Shown one piece after another: positions 56,895 through 64,000 of a DNA stretch of 64,000 bases; the stretch's first letter is position 1; each line of letters begins with the position of its first letter. Below the pieces are notes generated by a model. That model was not told the origin of the DNA, searched no databases, and saw only the letters and a program-made list of their open reading frames with translations. A program made the position numbers and the translations under genes. Source of the DNA: Myxococcales bacterium (GTDB taxonomy: Bacteria > Myxococcota_A > Polyangia > Polyangiales > Polyangiaceae). The DNA lies in assembly GCA_025359105.1 (NCBI GenBank), contig JANYHK010000027.1, forward strand, positions 1-64,000, read 5' to 3'.

Positions 56895-59342
56895 ATGGCT
56901 AAGACGTTGGTGGTCGTGGAGTCGCCCGCGAAGGCGAAGACGATCAAGAAATACCTCGGGTCCGAGTACGAGGTAATGGCCTCCAAGGGGCACATCAAGG
57001 ACCTCCCCAAGAAGATGGGGATCGACATCGAGGGCGGGACCTTCAAGGAAACGTACGAGGTCGTGGTCGGCAAGGAGAAGGTCGTCGAGGAGCTGAAGGC
57101 CGCCGCCGCGAAGGCGAAGGACATCCTGCTCGCGACCGACCCCGATCGCGAAGGCGAAGCGATCGCGTTCCATCTCGCGGAAGAGCTGACCGGCTCGTCG
57201 AAGGGCGCCAAGCGCGTCGAGTTCCACGAGATCACGAAGAACGGCGTCAAGAAGGGCGTCGAGCATCCCCGCGCGCTGAACGCAGATCTGTACGACGCGC
57301 AGCGCTGCCGCCGCGTGCTCGACCGCATCGTCGGCTACGACGTGTCGGCGCTCGTGTGGAGCAAGCTCGCGTTCGGCCTCTCCGCCGGCCGCGTCCAGTC
57401 GGTCGCGCTGCGGCTCATCGTGGATCGCGAGCGCGAGATCGAAGCGTTCGTCCCCGAGGAGTACTGGAACATCGGCTGCGGCCTGTCGCAGGTGAACGGT
57501 GGCGGCAAGCGCCCCACCTTCTTCGCGCGCCTCACCCAGAAGAACAAAGAGCGCCTCGCGGTCAAGGACGGCGAGACCGCCGGCCAGATCAAGGTCGCCC
57601 TGCAGGGCGCGACGTACAAGGTCGCGAAGATCACCAAGAGCGAGCGCAAGCGCAAGGCGCCGAGCCCGTACACGACGAGCAAGCTCCAGCAGGACGCCGT
57701 CAACCGTATGGGCTTCACGGCCAAGCGCACGATGCAGGTGGCGCAGGGGCTCTACGAGGGCGTCGATCTCGGCAAGGACGACGGCGGACCGGTTGGCCTC
57801 ATCACGTACATGCGTACCGACTCGACGCGCTCCGCGCCCGAGGCGATCGCCGCCGTGCGCGAGGTCATCGAGTCGACGTACGGCGCGCAGTATCTGCCCA
57901 AGGAGCCGAACCAGTTCAAGAGCAAGAAGGGCGCGCAGGACGCGCACGAGGCGATCCGCCCGACGATGCTCGACCACCCGCCCGAGGCCGTGCGCAAGCA
58001 CCTGAAGGACGAGCAGTTCAAGCTCTACAAGATGATCTGGGAGCGCTTCGTCGCGAGCCAGATGAAGGAAGCCGTCTACGACCAGACCGGCGTGGACATC
58101 GAAGCGAAGGCCGCGGCCGGCGACGTGTATGCGCTTCGCGTCGGCGGCCGCGTGCTCAAATTCGGCGGGTGGCTCGAGGCGTACGGCACCGGCGACAGCA
58201 AGCTCGCGGGCGAAGAGGAAGGCGACGCGAAGGACGCCGCCGCCGAAGGGACGAAGGTCCCCACGGAGGCCGCCGAGGACGCGACGCTCCCCGAGATGAC
58301 CGAAGGCGAGGCGCTCAAGCTGACCGATCCGCCCGGCGTCCTGGCCGAGCAGAAGTTCACGCAGCCGCCGCCGCGCTACAGCGAAGGTTCGCTCGTGCGT
58401 GAGCTCGAAGAGCGCGGCATCGGCCGGCCGTCCACGTACGCCGAGATCATCAGCAAGGTGCAGGCGCGCGACTACGTCGAGAAGATGGAGGGCGGGAGGC
58501 AGTTCCGTCCGACTCTGCTCGGCAAGTTCGTCGTCGACGGTCTCGTCGGCGCCAAGCTCGACTTCATGGACCCGGCGTTCACCTCCGCGATGGAAGAGGA
58601 GCTCGATCAAGTCGAGGCCGGCAACGAGAAGCGCGTCGAGCTCCTGAAGCGCTTCTACAAGAAGTTCCGCGAGCAGCTCGACGCCGGCAAGAAGGGCAAG
58701 CGCTGGAACCCCGAGCCGGTCGCGACCGGCGAGAAGTGCGACGTGTGCGGCGACGGCGAGATGTTCAAGCGCTGGAGCAAGAACGGCTGGTTCTTGGGCT
58801 GCAACAACTACCCCAAGTGCAAGAACACCCGCGACCTCGGGCCCGACGGCACCGGCGCGGCGGCGCTCCGCGAGACCGGCATCGACTGCAACCTCTGCGG
58901 CAAGCCGATGGTGATCCGCAGCGGACGCTACGGCGAGTTCCTGTCGTGCACGGGCTACCCCGCGTGCAAGAACGCGCGCCCGGTCCCGCTCGGCGTCCCC
59001 TGCCCCAAGTGCGGCGGCGACATCATCGAAGTGCGGCCGAAGAAGCGCGGCGGCAAGACGTTCTACGGCTGCAGCAACTACAACGCCGAGGCGATCAAGT
59101 GCGACTTCAAGGTGTGGCAGAAGCCCATCAACGAGGTCTGCCCGGACTGCGCGGCGAAGTTCCTCGTCTACGGCGGCACCAAGGCCAAGCCGATGATCGC
59201 GTGCGCCAACAAGGAGTGCGGATACAAGCGGCCCCTCCCGACGGAGGAGGAAGTCGCGGCGGCGGCAGCGGCGGCCACGCTCGCGGCGGCGGCCACCGCG
59301 GCGGCCGCCGTCCTCGACGCGGGTGCCACACCCCAGGCGTGA
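56895..59342 (+). CDS. topA: DNA topoisomerase I
   Basis: An 815-aa type IA topoisomerase that relaxes negative supercoils. Toprim: VVVESPAKAKTIKKYLG and ATDPDREGEAIAFHLAEEL; active-site Tyr in GLITYMRTDSTR; later GRPSTYAEIISKVQ. Four C-terminal zinc ribbons follow (CDVCGDG, CNLCGKP, CPKCGGD, CPDCAAK), and an Ala-rich tail. A low-complexity Ala/Glu insert (KDAAAEGTKVPTEAAEDAT) lies before motif GRPSTYA. ATG at 56895. Confidence 0.97.
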   Translation: MAKTLVVVESPAKAKTIKKYLGSEYEVMASKGHIKDLPKKMGIDIEGGTFKETYEVVVGKEKVVEELKAAAAKAKDILLATDPDREGEAIAFHLAEELTGSSKGAKRVEFHEITKNGVKKGVEHPRALNADLYDAQRCRRVLDRIVGYDVSALVWSKLAFGLSAGRVQSVALRLIVDREREIEAFVPEEYWNIGCGLSQVNGGGKRPTFFARLTQKNKERLAVKDGETAGQIKVALQGATYKVAKITKSERKRKAPSPYTTSKLQQDAVNRMGFTAKRTMQVAQGLYEGVDLGKDDGGPVGLITYMRTDSTRSAPEAIAAVREVIESTYGAQYLPKEPNQFKSKKGAQDAHEAIRPTMLDHPPEAVRKHLKDEQFKLYKMIWERFVASQMKEAVYDQTGVDIEAKAAAGDVYALRVGGRVLKFGGWLEAYGTGDSKLAGEEEGDAKDAAAEGTKVPTEAAEDATLPEMTEGEALKLTDPPGVLAEQKFTQPPPRYSEGSLVRELEERGIGRPSTYAEIISKVQARDYVEKMEGGRQFRPTLLGKFVVDGLVGAKLDFMDPAFTSAMEEELDQVEAGNEKRVELLKRFYKKFREQLDAGKKGKRWNPEPVATGEKCDVCGDGEMFKRWSKNGWFLGCNNYPKCKNTRDLGPDGTGAAALRETGIDCNLCGKPMVIRSGRYGEFLSCTGYPACKNARPVPLGVPCPKCGGDIIEVRPKKRGGKTFYGCSNYNAEAIKCDFKVWQKPINEVCPDCAAKFLVYGGTKAKPMIACANKECGYKRPLPTEEEVAAAAAAATLAAAATAAAAVLDAGATPQA

Positions 59343-59393
59343 GGTGCCCGCTGCGACGGTGACGGAACCGGCCACGGCCGGCCATCTCGAAAC

Positions 59394-59861
59394 GTGAAGA
59401 AGCTCCTCGTCACGACGGGCGCGCTCGCCGCCGTTTTGCTCGGCTGCGGGTCCGTCACCGCGGTGCCCGCCGACGCCTCGGCGGAAGGTGCCGCGTCGTC
59501 GAGCGACGCCGGCGCGGACGCGGGGGACCGAGCCGACGACGCCGCCTTCGCCGACGTCCCGGACCGGACCGCGCCCGACGACGCCTCGTGGCCAACCGAC
59601 GCCGCGTGCAACGACGCCGCGCTCACCGGCGACAGCGGCGCCCCCTTCGCGTGCGGCAACGCGACGTGCGCGTCCGGCGCGGAGTACTGTGGCCACTTCG
59701 CCGCCGGGTTTTCCCCACTCTTCGAGCCGCAGCGCGGCTGCCAGCCGCTGCCGTGCACCTGCGTCCCGGCGCGGAGCTGCGGGTGCCTCGGTCAGCTGCC
59801 GGACTATTGCAGGTGCCAGGCAGACAACGGCGCGATCTCGGTGACGTGCAGCCTGCCGTGA
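59394..59861 (+). CDS. Cys-rich lipoprotein
   Basis: A 155-aa lipoprotein with signal KLLVTTGALAAVLLGC and an Asp/Ala linker. The C-terminal 75 residues hold 11 Cys (CNDAALTG, CGNATCASGAEYC, CQPLPCTC, CGCLGQLPDYCRC), a disulfide-rich module seen in myxobacterial lipoproteins. GTG start at 59394. Function unknown. It converges with the O-methyltransferase gene. Confidence 0.7.
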   Translation: MKKLLVTTGALAAVLLGCGSVTAVPADASAEGAASSSDAGADAGDRADDAAFADVPDRTAPDDASWPTDAACNDAALTGDSGAPFACGNATCASGAEYCGHFAAGFSPLFEPQRGCQPLPCTCVPARSCGCLGQLPDYCRCQADNGAISVTCSLP

Positions 59862-59880
59862 GGGCGAGGTCCCGCAAGCC

Positions 59881-60537
59881 TCAGCCCGTCTTCACCGCGT
59901 ACGCCACGCCGTCGCCGAGGGGGAGCACGACGGCGCGCATGTCGGGGTGGCTGACGAGGGCGAGGTTGAAGGTGCGGATCGCCTCCACGCGGACGCGCTC
60001 GCTCGACGGGACGTTCTCGTGGGCGACGAGGCCCCTCCAGAGGACGTTGTCGGCGACGAGGACGCCGCCCTTCGCGAGCCGCGGGAGCGCGAGCTCGAGG
60101 TAGCGCGGGTAGTCTTCCTTCACGCAGTCGATGTAGACGAGATCGATCGGCTGGGTGACTTTCTCGAGCTCGGCGATCGCGCTGCCCTGGCGGACCTCCA
60201 CCTGCGCTGTGAGTCCAGCCTCCGCGACGTAGCCGCGCGCGATCTCGCACAGCTCGTGGGACAGCTCGATCGTGAGGACCTTGGCCGCCGCGCCCGCCGC
60301 GCGGGCGAGCACGATGGCGCCGTAGCCGATGTTCGTGCCCAGCTCGACCACGAAGCGCGGCTGCGAAGCGCGCGCCGTCACTGCGAGGAACGAGGCGACC
60401 TCGGGATCGCTGATCGGCATCCTGCGCTCGGCCGCGTGGGCCTCCATCTTCGCGAGGAGCGGATCGCGCGGGGGCTCGAGCGCCTCCAGGTAGGCCGCCT
60501 GCTCCGCTCGCAGGATGGCGTCGGCCGCGTCCTTCAT
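59881..60537 (-). CDS. O-methyltransferase (class I SAM, COMT-like)
   Basis: A 218-aa SAM-dependent methyltransferase. VVELGTNIGYGAIVLARA is the SAM-binding loop; VYIDCVKEDYPRYL and VLVADNVLWRG carry the metal-binding acids of the catechol-O-methyltransferase group. Substrate unknown. Start ATG at 60537 is only two bases past the globin-like gene's stop, so it is probably translated with it. Confidence 0.9.
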   Translation of the reverse strand: MKDAADAILRAEQAAYLEALEPPRDPLLAKMEAHAAERRMPISDPEVASFLAVTARASQPRFVVELGTNIGYGAIVLARAAGAAAKVLTIELSHELCEIARGYVAEAGLTAQVEVRQGSAIAELEKVTQPIDLVYIDCVKEDYPRYLELALPRLAKGGVLVADNVLWRGLVAHENVPSSERVRVEAIRTFNLALVSHPDMRAVVLPLGDGVAYAVKTG

Positions 60538-60539
60538 GG

Positions 60540-61070
60540 CTACTTCTTCTTCTTCGACTCGACGATGTCTTCCCGGAGCGGGGCGAGCTTCTCGACGACC
60601 TCGGTCTGCTCGGCGTCGCCGACCTTGGCCTCGCCCATCGCGAGCTTCAGGTCCATGACGAGCGCGTCGAACTGCGCGTCGCTGATCTTCATGCCCTTGT
60701 GCGCGGACTTCATGTCCTTGCCCGCGTACTTGCACGGCCCGCCCGTGACCTCGCACATCTGATCGGCCAGGTTCTTCTTGAACGCGTCGAGCTTCGGCCC
60801 CTTGGTGTTCTTGAAGGACTTGTTGACCGCCGGATCCTGCTGCACGTTCTCGACGAACTTGTCGATAACGGCCTTGATACCGTCGTTCCCACCGAGGCGG
60901 TCGAACAGGCTCTTCGGCGGGGGCGCGGCGTCCTCGACGGGGGGCCCGGCGTCTACCGCGACCTCCGCGATCGCCGGCTCCGGGGTCTCCGGCGGCTTCT
61001 TTTTGCCGCACGCGGCGACGGCGAGGAGCGCGAAGAGCGGGAAAAGCGCGAGGAGGATACGGGCTCTCAT
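60540..61070 (-). CDS. Truncated-hemoglobin-like lipoprotein
   Basis: A 176-aa lipoprotein: signal ILLALFPLFALLAVAAC then a Pro/Glu linker. Residues 55-150 match group 1 truncated globins: LFDRLGGNDGIKAVIDKFVENV, the region CKYAGKDMKSAHKGMKI with the proximal His, and DALVMDLKLAM. An extracytoplasmic, lipid-anchored globin is unusual; heme binding is inferred. A Lys-rich tail ends it. It is first in an operon with the O-methyltransferase and diverges from the 727-aa gene. Confidence 0.85.
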   Translation of the reverse strand: MRARILLALFPLFALLAVAACGKKKPPETPEPAIAEVAVDAGPPVEDAAPPPKSLFDRLGGNDGIKAVIDKFVENVQQDPAVNKSFKNTKGPKLDAFKKNLADQMCEVTGGPCKYAGKDMKSAHKGMKISDAQFDALVMDLKLAMGEAKVGDAEQTEVVEKLAPLREDIVESKKKK

Positions 61071-61174
61071 GGTGAGAGCTGGACTATAGAGCAGGAGCCC
61101 ACTTCAGGAAACGTTCATGGGGCACCTTGCAGGGAGGTGTGCCGAAGAGGTGCGTTTCGCGGTAGAAGATCGCC

Positions 61175-63358
61175 GTGGCGGGATCGCGGCTCGATATCGA
61201 CGGACGGACGATCGCGCGTTGCGACGCGGGACCGCTCGACGCCGAGTATGCGCTCTTCGAGCCGTCCGACCTCGCGCTGAAGGCCACCGAGCCAGGGAAC
61301 GTCCGCGAGATCGGCTACCGCACGACGGTCGCAACCGCGCGGGCGCGCCTCGACGCGCTCGGCGTGACCGCGGAGCTGGCGCACGAAGCCGCAGAGGAGC
61401 TCGGGCCGCTGGCGGTCCTCTACGCGCGAGGTGGGACGGCGCGCAAGGTCGCCGCGAGGCTCGGCGCGGCGGAGCTGTTCGAAGGGCGCGAGCTCGACGC
61501 TCCGCGCGGCCTTTATATCGGCGCGTGGATGGATACGGCGGCCCTGGCGAAGGATCTCGTCGTCTCGCGCGCGGCGGCCGGGCTGCAGGCGCTGCACCTC
61601 GCCGCGGTCCTCGCCGAGGTGCGGGACGACGCGGACGTGATGCTCCACACCCTCGATCTCACCCGCGCGAAGCGGATGGGCGAGCGCACCTACCAGCGCG
61701 CGGAGCTGGACGCCGCGGCGCAGATCGCCGAGGCGCTGCGTGTCCTGGGGGAGACGAGCCCGGACTCGCCGGCCGAGCGCGAGGCGGGGCCGACGCGTCT
61801 CGAGCTCGTGAGCGCGATGACCGAGCGTCTCAAGTGGTGCACCGCAGAGTCGGCGCAGACCCGCCTCACGCAGATCCTGGCGGCTGCGGCCGCGCGCGAG
61901 CAGCCCTCGCGCGGCCCGCTCGCCGAGCCGGTGCTCTGGGCGCTCGAGCGCCAGCTGAGCGAAGGGAGCACGGGCGGCGTCGTCGAACAGGTCGACGCGC
62001 TCGAGAAGACGCGCGGCCGGACGCCGGCGACGACGTACCTCCGGGCCCGGGCGATGCTGATGGGAGGCCTCGAGTCGCCCGAGATCATCGCCGGGCGCGT
62101 GTCGACCCTCGCGATCAGTCTGTCGAGCTTCGTCGAGCTGCAGCTCCTCGCCGCGCAGGCGTGGCTCCTGGCCGGCGACGGCAAGCGCGCCGCTGCGTAC
62201 GCGAAAGATCTGACGACCGCGGCGTCGCTCGATCCCGATCTACGCGCGCGTGCGGAGGCCATTCTGGCGGCCGCGATCGCGCCTCCGCCGCCGGCCCCGC
62301 CCACCCGGCCTTCGGTGATCGATCCCAAGCGCATCGTCTCCGTCGCCGACGACGCGCCACCGGATACGTCGATCGAGCCGACTCAGGTCGTCACCCTCCA
62401 CCCAGCGACGCCCGAGCATGGTGGGGCGCAGACGACGCAGAGGATGACGAGCGACTCGCAGCCTCCGGCAAAGCTGCCCAGCACGCCGCCGCGGACCATC
62501 TCGCACTCCCAGCGCGCCGGCGTGCCCTACTCGACGATCACCAGCGAGCGCTCCTCTCGCCCCAAGAAGACGAGCGCGCCGCCCGCGGATGGCGCCGACC
62601 TGCTTCCGAGGGACGCGATCGCCGCGCCGCGCCTGCCGAGCATCCCCGAGGCCGCGCCGACGCCCGTGCGCCTGCCGAGCGAGCCTCCGCGGGAGCCGCC
62701 GCGCCGCCCCAGCTACGCGTCGGGCCTCGCGACGGCGCGCCTCGACCGCGCCGTCGGGAGCGACCCTGCGCCGACGATCGGCAGCGCCGGGGCCACCGGC
62801 TACATGAAGGGCGCGTCGCAGCCGCCGTTCCGCGCGGAGGAGTCTCCAGACGGGCGTGAGAAGGAGCGACGCCACGAGCCACTGCACTCGGAGAGCGCGG
62901 AGTTCCTGAGCCTGCCGCGGATGGCTACCGGTGAGCCCCCGAGCGAAGACTCCACGCCGCGGAACCCCACCGAGGCGCGCATCCTCTTTACCTTCCTCGC
63001 GCGCGAGCTCGGCGAGGACTACCGCGTGAAGCGCGGCGTCGAGCTGCGCACCGACGTCGCGGCGATCGAGTCGATGCAGGCGCACCTCTTCGACTCCTAC
63101 TACGGCAAGAGCGTGCGTTCGCTCGAGGATTGGCTCGACGTGCGCCGCCACGGCGCGTTCCTGAGCGAGATCCTCGTACGCACGTTGAGCGCAGAGTGGT
63201 CCGACGTGACTCCGCGAGAGCTCGGATACTGGGCGATGAGCGTCCCGCCGGGCACGCGCGTCTGGCCGTTCGCGCGCATGCTGCGGTATGTCGCGATGGG
63301 GCCGAAGGAGCGGGATCTGGTGAGCTACTATCTGGAGCTCAGGTGGCGCTCACGCTGA
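61175..63358 (+). CDS. Large uncharacterised protein (727 aa)
   Basis: A protein with no signal. Its first 400 residues are helical, Ala/Leu-rich and TPR-like (LELVSAMTERLKWCTAES, AQAWLLAGDGKRAAAYAKDL). Residues about 400-600 are Pro/Ser/Arg-rich and probably disordered. The last 120 (RILFTFLARELGEDYRVKRGVELRTD, then YGKSVRSLEDWLDVRRHG) form a compact helical domain. No enzyme motif is seen. Start GTG or ATG near 61175. It may be a scaffold. It runs into the small gene and greB on the same strand. Confidence 0.7.
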   Translation: MAGSRLDIDGRTIARCDAGPLDAEYALFEPSDLALKATEPGNVREIGYRTTVATARARLDALGVTAELAHEAAEELGPLAVLYARGGTARKVAARLGAAELFEGRELDAPRGLYIGAWMDTAALAKDLVVSRAAAGLQALHLAAVLAEVRDDADVMLHTLDLTRAKRMGERTYQRAELDAAAQIAEALRVLGETSPDSPAEREAGPTRLELVSAMTERLKWCTAESAQTRLTQILAAAAAREQPSRGPLAEPVLWALERQLSEGSTGGVVEQVDALEKTRGRTPATTYLRARAMLMGGLESPEIIAGRVSTLAISLSSFVELQLLAAQAWLLAGDGKRAAAYAKDLTTAASLDPDLRARAEAILAAAIAPPPPAPPTRPSVIDPKRIVSVADDAPPDTSIEPTQVVTLHPATPEHGGAQTTQRMTSDSQPPAKLPSTPPRTISHSQRAGVPYSTITSERSSRPKKTSAPPADGADLLPRDAIAAPRLPSIPEAAPTPVRLPSEPPREPPRRPSYASGLATARLDRAVGSDPAPTIGSAGATGYMKGASQPPFRAEESPDGREKERRHEPLHSESAEFLSLPRMATGEPPSEDSTPRNPTEARILFTFLARELGEDYRVKRGVELRTDVAAIESMQAHLFDSYYGKSVRSLEDWLDVRRHGAFLSEILVRTLSAEWSDVTPRELGYWAMSVPPGTRVWPFARMLRYVAMGPKERDLVSYYLELRWRSR

Positions 63359-63374
63359 GCCACGAGGCCCTCGG

Positions 63375-63704
63375 ATGACACATCGCGCCGACTGGGAGAT
63401 CGAAGAGCACGAGGAAGCGGCCGACGAGGCGTCCGACGAGGCGTTCGACCGCCTCGCGTTCGCGGCGCGCGCCCTCGAGATGCTCCGCCTGCCACCCCGC
63501 ACGACCGTCGCCATCTGCGAAGGGTGCGCGCGCGTCCGCGTGGCCACGGGGCGGAACTGGGGCAGGCGGGACGAGCGCTGGGCGATGGTGAGCGTCCCGC
63601 CCAACGCGTCGCGGCGAGCCATCGCGCTGGCGGTCGCAAACGTCGCCGGCCGCGGCGCACCGTGGGCGCTCGACGTGCTGCTCGCCCCGGAGGCCGCCGA
63701 ATGA
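63375..63704 (+). CDS. Small acidic protein upstream of greB
   Basis: A 109-aa protein with an acidic N-terminus (WEIEEHEEAADEASDEAFD) and a helical core with a Cys pair in ICEGCARVRV. Stop overlaps the greB start by 4 bp (ATGA), so it is coupled to greB. No family recognised. It lies 16 bp after the 727-aa gene. Confidence 0.7.
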   Translation: MTHRADWEIEEHEEAADEASDEAFDRLAFAARALEMLRLPPRTTVAICEGCARVRVATGRNWGRRDERWAMVSVPPNASRRAIALAVANVAGRGAPWALDVLLAPEAAE

Positions 63705-64000
63705 GCAACCCGAACTACATCACCGGCGACGGCGCGCGGCGCCTGCAGGAGGAGCTGGGGCACCTGCGCTCGAAGGAGCGCCCCAAGGTCGTCCAGGAGG
63801 TCTCCGACGCTGCCGCCCAGGGCGATCGCAGCGAGAACGCCGAGTACATCTACGGCAAGAAGCGCCTCCGCGAGATCGATCGGCGCATGCACTACCTGAC
63901 GCGCCGCCTCGAGTCGGCCGTCGTCGTAACGCCCGAAGCGCGGCCCGACGGACGCATCTTCTTCGGCGCAACGGTCGACGTCGAGGACGAAGATGGCGAG
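63701..64000 (+). CDS. greB: Transcription elongation factor GreB (3' end off window)
   Basis: The first 100 residues of a Gre factor that stimulates RNA cleavage by stalled RNA polymerase. The coiled-coil tip and family pattern are visible: LQEELGHLRSKERPKVV, QGDRSENAEYIYGKKRLREIDRRM with the acidic tip residues, then the start of the C-terminal FKBP-like domain. The GKKRLREIDRR pattern favours GreB over GreA. ATG at 63701, coupled to the previous gene; sequence runs off the window. Confidence 0.93.
   Translation, partial: MSNPNYITGDGARRLQEELGHLRSKERPKVVQEVSDAAAQGDRSENAEYIYGKKRLREIDRRMHYLTRRLESAVVVTPEARPDGRIFFGATVDVEDEDGE

Noticed and set aside
56673-59696. 1007-aa minus-strand ORF opposite topA
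   Set aside because: Antisense shadow of topA with no motif or starting signal.

Overview
High-GC chromosomal segment, most likely from a myxobacterium (Myxococcota, probably of the Polyangium/Sandaracinus type). The taxonomic pointers are many lipoproteins with Asp/Gly/Ala-rich linkers after the lipobox, a MYXO-CTERM-like tail on a secreted protease, an AgmX/GltJ-like gliding protein, a TIGR04551-like protein, a Ser/Thr kinase with a proline-rich extracellular tail, and a sigma-54 activator. Assignment is by protein style only; there is no rRNA in the window.

Region 1 (1-12.6 kb) is accessory DNA. A tRNA-Gly(GCC) gene on the minus strand (12541-12615) has its 3' 48 bp repeated perfectly at 1022-1069, which delimits an integrated element of about 11.5 kb. 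The element carries a two-gene cassette (a 470-aa coiled-coil protein with a Cys-containing C-terminal module, then a 920-aa SF1 helicase), an AbiEii/AbiEi type IV toxin-antitoxin pair with three operator-like repeats upstream, a small uncharacterised protein, an intact tyrosine integrase with an overlapping HTH/excisionase-like gene, a putative roadblock-like protein, an SMC/ABC-like ATPase and a membrane protein. Two degraded relatives of the integrase lie at the element edges (234-443 and 11906-12504), so this tRNA looks like a repeatedly used integration hotspot. Left of the repeat are a truncated beta-helix gene and a frameshifted gene.

Region 2 (12.6-33.6 kb) is ordinary chromosome: a beta-helix lipoprotein, a VIT-family transporter, a primary-type sigma factor, a 1270-aa NHL-repeat lipoprotein, a matrixin-like protease, a deoxynucleoside kinase, a glycogen debranching enzyme and 4-alpha-glucanotransferase (glycogen/maltodextrin breakdown), a TonB-like protein, three consecutive polytopic glycosyltransferase-like proteins, and a trypsin-like protease.

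Region 3 (33.6-56 kb): DNA polymerase I with an apparently dead proofreading domain, a Ser/Thr kinase with a TPR/PEGA-barrel protein downstream, a GT2 glycosyltransferase, IHF and MerR genes, TIGR04551-like protein, a sigma-54 activator, and a translationally coupled run queA-tgt-(MshEN/REC/TPR protein) followed by a GltJ/AgmX-like gene. Two tandem paralogous lipoproteins follow.

Region 4 (56-64 kb): the conserved dprA-topA pair, a small lipoprotein, a globin-like lipoprotein coupled to an O-methyltransferase, a large uncharacterised protein, a small protein and the start of greB, which runs off the window.

The best candidate for an undescribed system is the helicase plus coiled-coil cassette at 1236-5534 inside the tRNA-Gly island; an antiphage or anti-mobile-element role is inference from its company, not shown by the sequence.
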